A DNA stretch of 64,000 nt. It comes from Microbulbifer taiwanensis (GTDB lineage: Bacteria; Pseudomonadota; Gammaproteobacteria; Pseudomonadales; Cellvibrionaceae). The DNA lies in NCBI RefSeq assembly GCF_014904815.1, contig NZ_JACZFR010000014.1:35867-99866 (forward strand). Reading direction: 5' to 3'. Within the stretch, counting starts at the first letter, position 1. Each line of letters starts with the position of its first letter. Shown one piece after another: positions 36,244 to 46,407 of the stretch. The notes beneath the pieces were generated by a model that was not told the origin of the DNA, did no database searches, and saw only the letters and a program-made list of their open reading frames with translations. Both the position numbers and the translations under genes were made by a program.

Positions 36244-36507
36244 TCAGATTTCCTGGTCGGACAGGTAAACCGGGGCTGCGGACTGTACCGGCGCCTCTTC
36301 CTCTTCCGGCTCGTCGAGGATGCCGGCGTCTACCAGGCCCTCTTCAATCTCGCGCAGGGCGATTACCGTGGGCTTGTCGTTTTCTTCGGGAACCAGGGGA
36401 TCCCTGCCGCCGGTGGCAATCTGGCGGGCGCGCTTGCTGCCCACGATTACGAGTTCGAAGCGGTTGTCGACGTGCTCGAGGCAATCTTCAACAGTAATAC
36501 GTGCCAT
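36244..36507 (-). CDS. rpoZ: RNA polymerase omega subunit RpoZ
   Basis: An 87-residue omega subunit: [20 protein letters not shown] and [12 protein letters not shown] are diagnostic. It helps assemble beta' into RNA polymerase and, in E. coli, takes part in ppGpp binding, which fits its place next to spoT. The acidic tail (DEPEEEEAP) is typical of gammaproteobacterial forms. Confidence 0.97.
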   Translation of the reverse strand: MARITVEDCLEHVDNRFELVIVGSKRARQIATGGRDPLVPEENDKPTVIALREIEEGLVDAGILDEPEEEEAPVQSAAPVYLSDQEI

Positions 36508-36638
36508 AAACTTTCGGTTCCATCATTAACAGTGCCCGGCTGGGCGAATTCGGTACCGGCCTGAAGGCCGCGGGACCGGGGATTCTACCGCACCGCGGAG
36601 TGTACGTAAATCGATCAGCCGGTGCCGGGGCGCCCGGA

Positions 36639-37309
<671 letters not shown>

Positions 37310-37501
37310 ACGGATGCAGTTGGGCGGGCGGGCAAAAGGCTGAACCCCGGCCGGGATGGGGGGGGAAGTGTTGGGAGTTTTCAGGAACGCCTACACCAAA
37401 AACCGCTTGGTGGCGGCGCCCCTGAGCCCGGCCGGGATCGCCCGGCGGAAGCTTTCCCCGACCACCACTTACCCCCTGTGATCGGGTTCACCTTCCTGTT
37501 G

Positions 37502-38746
37502 CTAATCGCTAACGACAGCGACTGTATCTTCTTTGTCAATAAAAGCCAACCACCACCAGATGAGCGCGCTGAGCAAAATATAGCCGGCCAGGGCGATGGA
37601 AAGTCCTGCCGATACCAGCGGTACGGCGGCCAGTGTCAGTGCCAGTCGCGCCAGTTCCGCGTAGCCGGCCAGGCGGTGGCCGTCGAGAATGCGGCCGTTG
37701 ACGATCAGGCCGCACGCCAGCAGCGCCACCGCCGCCAGCTGTTGTCCATAGCTCATCTGTGCCGCATTCCACAGCAGCGCCAGGGTCGCACCCGAGTAGA
37801 TCAGGTGCTGCAGCAGTGCATAGGCCCGCAGGCCGCGGCTTATCTGCGGGTCGAAGCGCTGGAAATTATCCAGGTCGCAGGAGGGCACCGGCATGGCCGC
37901 TTCCGCGTCCGCCGGGCGGTAGCCAGTGCGGCGGAACCAGAGGGTGAGCCTGTCCCACCAGCTTTTCGTGTGCCAGGCATCCAGGGCCATGCGCTTGTAG
38001 TGCTGCAGGTTGGCCGCCAGCGGGTCGAAGCTGTTCAGCGGCTTGCGCACGCCGTAGATGCAGGGCTCGTCTTCCAGTTCTTCCTGGTAGCTGCCGAACA
38101 GGCGGTCCCAGATGATAAAGACACCGCCGTAGTTGCGGTCCACATAGACCTTGTTCTGGGCGTGGTGTACGCGGTGGTTTGAGGGGGTGACGAATATCCA
38201 CTCCATCCAGCGCACCTTGGGGAATTTCTGCGTGTGCACCCAGAACTGGTAGATCAGGTCGATGGCGCCGGCGGTGATCAACAATTCCGCTGGCAGGCCG
38301 ATCAGCAACAGCGGCATATAGAAGATCCAGCCGATCGGCAGGCCGCCGCTGGGCTGGCGCAGCGCGGTGGTCAGGTTGTAGTCCTCGCTCTGGTGGTGCA
38401 CCAGGTGGTCGGCCCAGAAGATATTGATCTCGTGGGCGATACGGTGCTTCCAGTAGTAGCAGAAGTCGTAGGCCACCACCGCCAGCAGCAGGTGCCAGCC
38501 GTTGTCCAGCGACCAGTTGAAACCCACCGTCTCATAGTAGGGCTGCAGCAGTTGATACAGCGGGATATAGATGACCAGTAACAGGCCTGTGCGCACCAGG
38601 CCGGTGATGCGGCTCAGTACGCCGGCACTCAGGCTGCCGATTGCATCGTTCAGCCGATACAGGCCCCAGCCGCGCCAGCGGTCCAGTGCCAGCTCCACCA
38701 GTACTGAAATCAGGAAGAAGGGAATGGCGAGGGTGACGAGACTCAC
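37502..38746 (-). CDS. Sterol desaturase / fatty acid hydroxylase family membrane protein
   Basis: A 414-residue di-iron membrane enzyme. The His clusters are seen in order: HRIAHE, HLVHHQSEDYN and HRVHHAQN, within about residues 100-190, with membrane helices before and after. The C-terminal 150 residues add further hydrophobic segments, so it is longer than the core family. The frame opens at GTG 38752, but GAGG is better spaced from GTG 38746. Bacterial relatives hydroxylate or desaturate lipids; the substrate is unknown. Confidence 0.87.
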   Translation of the reverse strand: MSLVTLAIPFFLISVLVELALDRWRGWGLYRLNDAIGSLSAGVLSRITGLVRTGLLLVIYIPLYQLLQPYYETVGFNWSLDNGWHLLLAVVAYDFCYYWKHRIAHEINIFWADHLVHHQSEDYNLTTALRQPSGGLPIGWIFYMPLLLIGLPAELLITAGAIDLIYQFWVHTQKFPKVRWMEWIFVTPSNHRVHHAQNKVYVDRNYGGVFIIWDRLFGSYQEELEDEPCIYGVRKPLNSFDPLAANLQHYKRMALDAWHTKSWWDRLTLWFRRTGYRPADAEAAMPVPSCDLDNFQRFDPQISRGLRAYALLQHLIYSGATLALLWNAAQMSYGQQLAAVALLACGLIVNGRILDGHRLAGYAELARLALTLAAVPLVSAGLSIALAGYILLSALIWWWLAFIDKEDTVAVVSD

Positions 38747-38865
38747 GGGCACCTCATTTATTGTTATCAGGTCGAATTCTGGTCACTTTGCCACAGGCCC
38801 CTGACGGCGCCTAGGCGATGAAGGGTGTAATTTTAAAATCCGTTAGGCATTTTTCCGGCACATAC

Positions 38866-38894
38866 AAAAAGGGGCGGCCAATTGGCCGCCCCTT
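38866..38894 (-). terminator. Intrinsic terminator of the S8 protease gene
   Basis: A perfect 26-base palindrome (AAGGGGCGGCCA and its complement) ends in TTTTT on the minus strand, 19 bases after the protease stop. Confidence 0.88.
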
Positions 38895-38912
38895 CTGTCT
38901 TTCAGCAGGTCG

Positions 38913-40976
38913 CTACTGGCTGGCCTGCGCGTCCAGGGTCACTCCGGAGTATGAGGAATAGCCGCGGATGCTGATATACCAGGTACCCGCAGATGGATTG
39001 CTGAAGCTGCAGGTCTCGTTGTTGCCGTTCCGGTAGGGTCGACAGTCGTAGCTGCCGGTAGTGGGCTGGCTGCCGAAACGCACATAGAGGTCGCCGTCGC
39101 CGCTGCCGCCGGACATCTGCACGTCCAGGGAGGACATTCCGGCATTCACGTCCAGGGTGAAATGCTGCCAGGAGCCCTGGCTGCCGGACAGGTTGCTTTC
39201 GGTCCAGCCTGTCTCACCGCCGCTGCCGCCCTCGTCGAAGCTGCCCACCAGGCTGACGCCGGAGAAGCTGCTATAGGCGCGCACCATCACATGGTAGGTG
39301 CCGGCCTGCACATTGGAGATGCTGCAGGTCTCGTTGTTGCCGTTCAGATAGGGGCGGCACTCATAGCTGGAGGTGGTCGGCGCCGAGCCGAATTGCACAT
39401 AGAGGTCTGCATCGCCGCTGCCGCCGGAAATCTGGAACTCCAGGTTGGAGGCGCCGGCAGGCACTTCCAGGGTGAAGTGGAGCTCCTGGCCGCTGCTGGC
39501 GGACAGGCCGGTCTCGGCCACGCCGTTTTCCAGCTCGCCGTCGCCCGGACCGGGATCACCGCCACCGTCACCGGCCGCGGCCACGGCCGCGGCGGCATCG
39601 ACGATGCCGGAACCGCACTGGCTGCAGGAAGCCGGGAAGCTGCGCGCGGTGCTGGTCAGGATCGATTCGATCTCGGTCGGGGTCAGTGTGCCATCCACCG
39701 CGTAGAGCAGCGCCGCGGCGCCGGCCACATGGGGGGTGGCCATGCTGGTGCCCTGGTAGAAGGCATAGTTGTCGCTGCCCGGTCCCTGGGAGCCACTGTT
39801 CAGGGTTGAGAGCACACCATTGCTGGAGACGGAAGTGTCGCCGCCGGGTGCCGCTACATCCACCACGCTACCGTAGTTGGAATACCAGGCGCGGCCGCCC
39901 GAGCGGTCTACGGAAGCGACGGTCACGACACCGGAGCAGTTGGCCGGGGTGGCGTTGCTGGCGTTGGTGTTGGAGTTGCCCGCGGCCACCACCACGGTAG
40001 CGCCCAGGTTGCGCGCAGTATTGATCGCGTTCTGGGTGGTGCTGCCGCAGCTACCGCTGCCGCCGAGGCTCAGGTTCAGCACCTGGGCCGGGTTGGCGTT
40101 GGCGGGCACACCGCTGACAGAGCCACCGGCGCCCCAGATGATGGCATCGGCGATGTCGGAGGTGTAGCCACCACAGCGACCCAGTACCCGAATGGGCACT
40201 ACCTTGGCCTTGTAGGCCACACCGGCGATGCCGATGCCATTGTTGGTGGCAGCGGCAACGGTACCGGCCACGTGGGTGCCGTGCCAGCTGCTGTTGCTGG
40301 CCGGTGAACCGGAGTAACAGGCGCCGGCCGGGGCCCAGTCGCCCGGGTCACTGGCATCGCTGTCGCGACCGTTGCCGTCCTGTGCCACGGTGGTGTCGGA
40401 GATCATGTCGTAGCCGGGCAGCAGGTTGTCTACCAGGTCCTCGTGGGGGCGGTAGCCGGTGTCGATGACGGCGACCACCACGCCCTCACCCTGGGTGGTG
40501 TCCCAGGCGGTCGGCAGGTTGAGTCCGCCGGTGGACTCGAAATAGTGCCACTGCTGGTTGTAGCTGGGATCGGTGGGGGTGGCCATCGGCTGCAGCAGCA
40601 GATCCGGCTCGGCGTACTCGACGTTGGGATCCTGCTGCAGGCGGCTGATTATCGCCGCCAGGTCGGCATTGCCCCGTCGTCTGTCCAGGCGCATCAGTTG
40701 CGCGCCTGTGGCCAGGCGACGCATATGACGCATCTCGGCTCCGGCGACGCGCGAGGCTTGTGCCATGGCCGACTGCGACATACTGGCCGCCGCAGCCATC
40801 TGGGTGGTGTTTTTGTACTTGACGATGATGCGGTCGGTTACCGGCTGTGCACTGGCGGGCATCGCCGCCGGGTTGCTGGTTTCCACGGCGTGAGTTGCGA
40901 GCGGTGCCGCGCACAACAGGGAAACTGCGCTCAGCAGGGCTGATTTATGCAGCAGGTTTCTGATTGGAAATTTCAT
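38913..40976 (-). CDS. Secreted S8 (subtilisin-like) serine protease with two PPC domains
   Basis: A 687-residue exported protease. The signal peptide ends near LATHA|VETS; the propeptide (inhibitor I9-like, DRIIVKYKN) precedes the catalytic domain. Asp172 (AVIDTGYRP), His232 (SSWHGTHVAGT) and Ser411 (YQGTSMATPHVAG) form the triad, and the oxyanion Asn is in AAGNSN. A Gly-rich linker leads to two bacterial pre-peptidase C-terminal (PPC) domains, each with SGGSGDxDLYVxFGS and a CRPYxNGNNETC cysteine pair. It is typical of extracellular proteases of polymer-degrading marine bacteria. It is monocistronic with its own terminator. Confidence 0.95.
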   Translation of the reverse strand: MKFPIRNLLHKSALLSAVSLLCAAPLATHAVETSNPAAMPASAQPVTDRIIVKYKNTTQMAAAASMSQSAMAQASRVAGAEMRHMRRLATGAQLMRLDRRRGNADLAAIISRLQQDPNVEYAEPDLLLQPMATPTDPSYNQQWHYFESTGGLNLPTAWDTTQGEGVVVAVIDTGYRPHEDLVDNLLPGYDMISDTTVAQDGNGRDSDASDPGDWAPAGACYSGSPASNSSWHGTHVAGTVAAATNNGIGIAGVAYKAKVVPIRVLGRCGGYTSDIADAIIWGAGGSVSGVPANANPAQVLNLSLGGSGSCGSTTQNAINTARNLGATVVVAAGNSNTNASNATPANCSGVVTVASVDRSGGRAWYSNYGSVVDVAAPGGDTSVSSNGVLSTLNSGSQGPGSDNYAFYQGTSMATPHVAGAAALLYAVDGTLTPTEIESILTSTARSFPASCSQCGSGIVDAAAAVAAAGDGGGDPGPGDGELENGVAETGLSASSGQELHFTLEVPAGASNLEFQISGGSGDADLYVQFGSAPTTSSYECRPYLNGNNETCSISNVQAGTYHVMVRAYSSFSGVSLVGSFDEGGSGGETGWTESNLSGSQGSWQHFTLDVNAGMSSLDVQMSGGSGDGDLYVRFGSQPTTGSYDCRPYRNGNNETCSFSNPSAGTWYISIRGYSSYSGVTLDAQASQ

Positions 40977-41607
40977 TGTTGCTAGGATCTCCGTAATTAT
41001 TTTTATCGGTCGCGCCGGTTCGATATGCCGTCGCGCCTTGCTACCTCTGATACCTCGCTAAACAGGCTCGCCCGCCGGTGCCTGGCGAAAATTTTCCGCC
41101 AGAGCTTCCGGCGTGGCACCGCCCGCAGTTGCACCTGCGGCACTGTTTGCCGCAGATAGAGTGCTGGTGCGGCACAAAAGACGCGCCTTACAAAAGGATA
41201 AATATCCTAATGTATGTCTATAACGGAGACATAACTCTTTACCTCAGTTGCTGGACGGGACAATATTTTGAATTAGGCGCCAAACGCCAATTTTATAGGG
41301 TACTGTCGTGCCAGTCTGAATTCTGGTGAGAAGTGGGTCGCGGCCGCGTTGCGAAACAGGGACTGCCGTGCACCTTTGCGGTGCGCGCAGAGGGTGAGAA
41401 AAAGCAGCGGGGAAACAGTTCCTCTGGGGGCCTGTCGTGAAGGAAGGAAGTGCGACGAAGCAGAATGCTCAGGGAAATCAATCGAAATTAATTCGATTCT
41501 CTGCGACGGGAGTTGTCAAGTTTTAACGCCGGCGCTGCGGTCATCGCTCTATGAATTCACCGCTGCGAATCTGCACCGGGTGCAGAGGGGGGCGCCCGCA
41601 ACCTGCC
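40977..41607. other. Gene-free stretch of about 630 bp upstream of the S8 protease gene
   Basis: No credible gene was found on either strand, and the short open frames here have no ribosome sites. It is more AT-rich than its surroundings. It holds two adjacent palindromes (41195-41233) and, on the minus strand, a TTGACA word near 41520. It probably contains the protease promoter and may hold regulatory sites or a small RNA; neither could be proven. Confidence 0.6.
41195..41233. promoter_or_regulatory. Two adjacent palindromes upstream of the protease gene
   Basis: AGGATA-aa-TATCCT (41195-41208) and TATGTCT-ataacgg-AGACATA (41213-41233) are both perfect. They could be operator sites or RNA hairpins in the protease leader. 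They lie about 220-260 bases before the start codon. Confidence 0.4.
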
Positions 41608-42837
41608 CTAGGTGTCTGTCCCCCGGTTTTTGGCTTCAATCCAGCGACTCATAAATTCCTCGGCGCGGTACTCGGTGCGCCTGAGGATGCGCCCCCAGAT
41701 CTGTCGGTTGCGATGTGCCTCCAGGTTTGCGGCGATACTTTCCAGGCGCTCGATAAACGCCGCGGCATGTTGCCGATAGGAAAACCCGGTTTCGAGCGCC
41801 TGGTTGCCGGCGTCGCGGGCACTGAACCAGGCAACCCTGTCTTGATATAGGTGTGCGGTGGTTGCCGCAAACTGTTCCGGGTCATCGCTCAGTGGATAGC
41901 CCCAGGTCTCCTCGGCAGCCATGGACTCGGCGCCGACAGGGGTGGTGACCGCGGGCGTGCCGACGAGCCAGCCGTCCAATATCTTGCCTTTCTGTCCGGC
42001 CCCGAAGCGCAGCGGTGCCAGGTTCAGCCGATAGCGCGCCAGTGTGGCCAGCGCATCCTCGGTGCGCCCATACACCCGCAGCCCCGCCGCCGGATCATTC
42101 AGGCGCTGCATGGCGTGATCGGCGTAGGCGCCATAGAGGTGGCACTCCACACCGGGCAGCAGCGGATGCAGCTGCGGCCAGATCTCCCGGGCAAACCAGG
42201 TGGCGGCATCGCGGTTGGGCGCGTGTTTGAAACCCCCGATCATGACCAGGTGTCGACGCTCGTCGAAGCCTGGCAGGGCCTTGGGGTCGGGCAGATCCCG
42301 CACCAGAAATGGCAGGTAGTGCAGCTGCCAGTCAGGCAGGCAAAAGTGCTGCTTCAGCAGTGCGACTTCGACCTGGGAGATCATCACGGTGAGGTCGCAG
42401 CGCGCCATGGCAGCGACTTCGCGTTCGGCGGTGGGGTGGAACAGGTTTACCGGCTGGCCGCTTTTGAGCGCCTGGTGACGGGCCTCGCGCAGGCTGTGAA
42501 AGTCGCTGGTGTCGAGCAGTGTCAGTGCGCCCGGGCAGTGCTCTCGCACCCGCCAGCCGAACTGCTCCTCCATCACGAAGCGATCGTAGATCACCAGTGT
42601 GGGATTCAGTGCGCGCACCCATTGATCGAAGCTGGCGTCATTGACCGCTATGCGGTGCTCGCCGTAGCCGGTCCTGGCCTGAAAGGGCGTCGGCTGGGCC
42701 GGGCTTGCGATCTCCACGCGATAGCCGGCCTCGGCGAGCAGGTCGAGAATATCCAGCGTGCGCCGGCCCGCGGCGGTCGAGGCGGGCTCGGGCCACTGCT
42801 TGGCCAGCAGTAGCGCGCTTTTTACCGGTGCGCTCAC
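41608..42837 (-). CDS. Glycosyltransferase (GT4-like)
   Basis: A 409-residue putative GT-B glycosyltransferase. The N-terminal half (ALLLAKQWPEPASTAAGRRT) has the acceptor domain start; the C-terminal half has MIGGFKHAPNRDAATWF, YGAYADHAMQRL and the donor-binding KILDGWLVGTPAVTTPVGAE with the conserved Gly and Glu pattern of family GT4. The start codon is GTG with a weak ribosome site. The acceptor and sugar are unknown. No other cell-surface polysaccharide gene lies beside it. Confidence 0.8.
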   Translation of the reverse strand: MSAPVKSALLLAKQWPEPASTAAGRRTLDILDLLAEAGYRVEIASPAQPTPFQARTGYGEHRIAVNDASFDQWVRALNPTLVIYDRFVMEEQFGWRVREHCPGALTLLDTSDFHSLREARHQALKSGQPVNLFHPTAEREVAAMARCDLTVMISQVEVALLKQHFCLPDWQLHYLPFLVRDLPDPKALPGFDERRHLVMIGGFKHAPNRDAATWFAREIWPQLHPLLPGVECHLYGAYADHAMQRLNDPAAGLRVYGRTEDALATLARYRLNLAPLRFGAGQKGKILDGWLVGTPAVTTPVGAESMAAEETWGYPLSDDPEQFAATTAHLYQDRVAWFSARDAGNQALETGFSYRQHAAAFIERLESIAANLEAHRNRQIWGRILRRTEYRAEEFMSRWIEAKNRGTDT

Positions 42838-42971
42838 GGTCTGGTCGCGCCATCTGGCCGCGCTGCGTGCAAAAGAGAAAGGCGGGCGGCCGGGATTGTT
42901 CCGGGGGGCATGGCGGGCGAAGAGCTTATGCCGGGCGCGTTGCAGTACATCTGTTGCGGTTTACCTAGAGG

Positions 42972-43853
42972 CTACTCGATATTCTGTACCTGCTCGCGCA
43001 TCTGCTCGATCAGTACCTTCAGCTCCACTGCCGCCTGGGTGGTATCGGTAACCACGGACTTGGACGACAGGGTGTTGGCCTCGCGGTTGAACTCCTGCAT
43101 CAGGAAATCCAGCCGCCGCCCTATGGCGCCGCCGCCGGCGAGTACGCGACGGGTCTCAGCGACGTGGGCGTCGAGGCGGTCCAGCTCCTCGTCCACGTCG
43201 GCTTTCTGCGCCAGCAGTACGATTTCCTGTTCCAGCCGGTCCCGATCCAGCTCGCCGAGCAGTTCCTCCAGGCGCGTGCGCAGTTTCTCCCGCTGGGCCT
43301 GCAGTATCTGCGGCAGCAATTCGCGTACCTGTTTTACCTGCATCTCGATGCCTTCCAGGCGCGCCTCGATAAATTTGCGCAGCTCCGCTCCCTCGCGTCC
43401 GCGATTGGCACAGAGTTGCTCCAGTGCCTCGCCGAAGGCCTGCATTGTCGCGGCGGACTGCTGTTCGGCATCCGTCTCCGGTTCTGCGATTACGCCCGGC
43501 CACTGCAGGATCTGCAGCGGGTTGAGGGGCGCGGTGTCCAGGCCGGGCGCCACCTGCCCGGCCGCCTGGACCAGCGCCTGTGCCAGTGGTTGGTTGATCT
43601 CCAGGCCGGTGGTTTCCACGTTGCTCGGCTTCAGGGTCAGGGTGAGTTCCAGCTTGCCGCGGGACAGGGTTTTGCGCAGGGTGTCACGCAGCTGGGTTTC
43701 CAGCGGACGTGCGGCTTCGGGCAGGCGGAAGTGGGGTTCCAGGTAGCGGTGATTGACCGAGCGCAGCTCCCAGATGGCCGTGCCGGTAGCGTAGGGCGCC
43801 TCGGCGCGGCCGAATGCCGTCATACTGCGCACTTTGTTTTCAACCCTGGCCAT
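42972..43853 (-). CDS. yicC: YicC family endoribonuclease-like protein
   Basis: A 293-residue member of the YicC/YloC family with the conserved start region VRSMTAFGRAEA, the SVNHRYLEPHFRLPE motif and the C-terminal DUF1732 segment EVxxEExRLxxH-like DEELDRLDAHVAETRRVL followed by GRRLDFLMQEFNREANTLSSK. E. coli YicC promotes degradation of a small RNA. GGGGAG precedes ATG 43853; the frame extends 10 codons upstream without support. It is divergent from rph. Confidence 0.93.
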   Translation of the reverse strand: MARVENKVRSMTAFGRAEAPYATGTAIWELRSVNHRYLEPHFRLPEAARPLETQLRDTLRKTLSRGKLELTLTLKPSNVETTGLEINQPLAQALVQAAGQVAPGLDTAPLNPLQILQWPGVIAEPETDAEQQSAATMQAFGEALEQLCANRGREGAELRKFIEARLEGIEMQVKQVRELLPQILQAQREKLRTRLEELLGELDRDRLEQEIVLLAQKADVDEELDRLDAHVAETRRVLAGGGAIGRRLDFLMQEFNREANTLSSKSVVTDTTQAAVELKVLIEQMREQVQNIE

Positions 43854-43950
43854 AGTCGCTCCCCTGCAGGCGTATTCTGTCAATCGGCTGATGTTCGGTA
43901 TCGGCGGCCGGGCATCATAGCACAGCCGATCGGCCTGCCCGGATGGGGTA

Positions 43951-43956
43951 TATAAT
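43951..43956 (+). promoter_or_regulatory. Candidate -10 of rph
   Basis: A consensus TATAAT lies 35 bases before the rph start. The -35 region (GATCGG at 17 bp) is poor. Confidence 0.4.
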
Positions 43957-43990
43957 GCAGCGCTTTGAGCAGAAAAAACTGAGGTGAACC

Positions 43991-44710
43991 ATGCAGCGTC
44001 CCAGCGGCCGCGCGCCAGCGCAACTTCGCTCCATCCGAATTACCCGCAACTACACCCGCCACGCGGAGGGTTCGGTACTGGTGGAGTTCGGCGATACCAA
44101 GGTGTTGTGTAACGCATCTGTGGCCAGCGAAGTGCCGCGCTTCCTGCGCGGCCAGGGCAGTGGCTGGATTACCGCGGAGTACGGTATGTTGCCCCGTTCG
44201 ACCGGATCGCGCATGCCGCGTGAGGCGGCCAAGGGCAAGCAGAGCGGCCGCACCGTGGAAATCCAGCGCCTGATCGGCCGCTCCCTGCGCGCAGCGGTGG
44301 ACCTGGAACTGCTGGGGGAAAACCAGATCACCCTCGACTGCGATGTGATCCAGGCGGACGGCGGCACCCGCACCGCGGCCATCACCGGTGCCTGCGTGGC
44401 CCTGGTCGACGCGCTGCGCGTCATGCAGCGGGACAAGGCCCTCACCACCGACCCGCTGAAGAACCTGGTTGCGGCTGTTTCGGTGGGTATCTATGACGGC
44501 GAGCCGGTGCTGGACCTGGATTACCCGGAGGACAGCAGTGCCGATACCGACATGAACCTGGTGATGGCCGCAGACGGCGGCATGATTGAGGTTCAGGGCA
44601 CCGCCGAGGGCGCGCCCTTTACCGAAAAGCAATTCGCGCAGATGCTGGCGCTGGGCAAGGCGGGGATTGAGGAGCTGGTCGCGCTGCAGAGGAAGGCGCT
44701 GGAGGAATAG
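43991..44710 (+). CDS. rph: Ribonuclease PH
   Basis: A 239-residue phosphorolytic 3'-5' exoribonuclease trimming tRNA and other RNAs. Diagnostic blocks: [20 protein letters not shown], the phosphate-binding [10 protein letters not shown] and [18 protein letters not shown], then [18 protein letters not shown]. Length is full, unlike the frameshifted gene of E. coli K-12. The start codon is ATG with GAGGTGA upstream. It is divergent from yicC and convergent with crc. Confidence 0.97.
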   Translation: MQRPSGRAPAQLRSIRITRNYTRHAEGSVLVEFGDTKVLCNASVASEVPRFLRGQGSGWITAEYGMLPRSTGSRMPREAAKGKQSGRTVEIQRLIGRSLRAAVDLELLGENQITLDCDVIQADGGTRTAAITGACVALVDALRVMQRDKALTTDPLKNLVAAVSVGIYDGEPVLDLDYPEDSSADTDMNLVMAADGGMIEVQGTAEGAPFTEKQFAQMLALGKAGIEELVALQRKALEE

Positions 44711-44714
44711 TATT

Positions 44715-44830
44715 GAATGCGGAGTGCGGAATGGCATCTCTGCGCTTCAGGGCTTCCGCCGCCGCTCCGATCGCGGCCAGCGGTCGTCCAGGTGGCGATC
44801 AGCTAGATCGCGTATTCAGCATTCCGCATT
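44715..44830. repeat. Dispersed GATCGCGTATTC-type intergenic repeat, copy 2
   Basis: GAATGCGGAGTGCGGAATG (44715-44733) and GATCGCGTATTCAGCATTCC to the crc stop codon are inverted relatives of one another and resemble the block at 33425-33514. GATCGCGGCCA is also shared. The element fills the gap between convergent rph and crc, and its last bases supply the crc stop codon. Confidence 0.65.
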
Positions 44831-45596
44831 AGACTTCCAGGTCGTAATCCATAATCACCGGCAGGTGGCTGGAGAAATCGACGTTCTTGTTGATGGCGCC
44901 GTACTCGATGCGGTTTTTCAGCGTGTGTGACACTATCTGCATGTCCGTGCGCCAGCCATCGCCCTCGCCCGCATTGCCGCTCGGCCACCAGGTGAATTCG
45001 TCCGCGTCCTTGACCACTTTGCGGAAGGCGTCGACGTAACCGATCTCGTTGAACAACTGGTCCAGCCAGCGCTGCTCGTGGCGCATAAAGCCGGGTGTGT
45101 CCTGGTGATCCTGCCAGTTCTGCACGTCGGCGCGGCGGTGCGCCATGCCCCAGTTGCCACAGAAGATGAAGTCGCGGCGTTTGCGGCTGATCTTGTGCAG
45201 GTGCGCCTGCATGTCGTCGAAGAACTGCACCTTCTTCTCCAGGGTGGGCTCGTCGCCGGCCGTCGGCGCCAGCAGCGAGCCGACGCTGAGGCGCTCGAAA
45301 TCCGCCTGCAGGTAGCGCCCGTACATATCTTCGCCGTTGGCGAAGCCCATGCCGAAGATGATCGCCTTGGGCTGGCTGCGGGTATAGATGGCCACGCCAT
45401 TCTCATGCGGCGTACCGGAATCGAAGAAGTAGCTGTAATAGCCGTCGGGGTGAAAGATCGGGTGGTCCAGCTCCGGCTCCAGGGAGCGCAGATCCTGCAG
45501 ACAGATGATATCCGCGTCCTGATCCGCCAACCAATCGTAGAGGCCGCGCTGTGCCGCCTGATGAACGCCGTCTACCGACAGACTCACTATTCGCAT
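44829..45596 (-). CDS. crc: Catabolite repression control protein Crc (ExoIII-fold)
   Basis: A 255-residue protein of the exonuclease III/EEP fold, aligning end to end with Pseudomonas Crc (ICLQDLR, GRYLQADFERLSV, QRWLDQLFNEIGYVDAFRKV). Catalytic residues of ExoIII are replaced: the Glu of LQE is Asp, GDxN is GNWG, and the final SDH is SSH. It is therefore probably non-catalytic. In Pseudomonas Crc works with Hfq to repress translation of catabolic genes. Its place between rph and pyrE is also the Pseudomonas one. Confidence 0.88.
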   Translation of the reverse strand: MRIVSLSVDGVHQAAQRGLYDWLADQDADIICLQDLRSLEPELDHPIFHPDGYYSYFFDSGTPHENGVAIYTRSQPKAIIFGMGFANGEDMYGRYLQADFERLSVGSLLAPTAGDEPTLEKKVQFFDDMQAHLHKISRKRRDFIFCGNWGMAHRRADVQNWQDHQDTPGFMRHEQRWLDQLFNEIGYVDAFRKVVKDADEFTWWPSGNAGEGDGWRTDMQIVSHTLKNRIEYGAINKNVDFSSHLPVIMDYDLEV

Positions 45597-45710
45597 TATT
45601 AGCCCCTTACCAGCGGACTGTGTATGATTACTAGCATTATTACTGTCACTCTCCGACAGATCTCTGCGGAGAAGTCTCCCTTCACCTTAGCCAATAGTTA
45701 ACAATTTTCC

Positions 45711-46364
45711 ATGCAGCAGTATCAGCGCAATTTTATCCAACTGGCCCTCGACCATCAGGTATTGTGTTTCGGCGATTTCACCCTGAAATCTGGCCGCCAG
45801 AGCCCCTATTTCTTCAATGCCGGCCGTTTCCACACCGGTGCGGCACTGGCAGCGCTGGGTCAGGCCTACGCCGAGGCGATACTCGCTTCTGGGGTGGAGT
45901 TTGATGTCATTTTCGGGCCGGCCTACAAGGGTATACCGCTGGGCGCGGTAACTGCCGTGGCGCTGGCGCAGAAAGGCGTGGATAAGCCCTTCTGCTACAA
46001 CCGCAAAGAGGCCAAGGATCACGGCGAAGGCGGAACCTTAGTGGGTGCGCCGCTTGTTGGCAAGGTTTTGATCATTGACGATGTGATTACGGCGGGAACC
46101 GCGGTGCGCGAAGTGATGCAGATCATCGAGGCGCACGGTGCAGAGGCCGCGGGCGTGGTGATCGGCCTGAACCGCCAGGAGAAGGCCGGCGAGGATTGTG
46201 AACTCTCCGCTATTCAGGAAGTGGAGCGCCAGTACAATATCCCGGTCATCAGTATTGTGCAGCTGGACCATATCATCAGCTATCTCAAGGAAGAGTCGCA
46301 GGACGGCGGTACAGTACAAAAAATCGTCGATTACCGGCAGCGTTACGGTGTCTCCGGGCAGTAA
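45711..46364 (+). CDS. pyrE: Orotate phosphoribosyltransferase PyrE
   Basis: A 217-residue enzyme of pyrimidine synthesis that joins orotate and PRPP to make OMP. The PRPP-binding loop [13 protein letters not shown] and the flexible catalytic loop [17 protein letters not shown] are intact, and [16 protein letters not shown] is the orotate region. It is divergent from crc and followed by a DUF4124 protein gene after 43 bp. Confidence 0.97.
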   Translation: MQQYQRNFIQLALDHQVLCFGDFTLKSGRQSPYFFNAGRFHTGAALAALGQAYAEAILASGVEFDVIFGPAYKGIPLGAVTAVALAQKGVDKPFCYNRKEAKDHGEGGTLVGAPLVGKVLIIDDVITAGTAVREVMQIIEAHGAEAAGVVIGLNRQEKAGEDCELSAIQEVERQYNIPVISIVQLDHIISYLKEESQDGGTVQKIVDYRQRYGVSGQ

Positions 46365-46407
46365 AGCCGGGACCCGCAAGGCGCTCCATTATTCAGTGAG
46401 AAGAGCG

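Noticed and set aside
41078..41329. An 83-codon open frame upstream of the protease gene
   Set aside because: It has no ribosome site, no homology and unusual composition; it is kept as part of the gene-free region.
44715..44830. Insertion sequence remnant
   Set aside because: No transposase fragment, no clear terminal inverted repeats and no target duplication; described only as a dispersed repeat.
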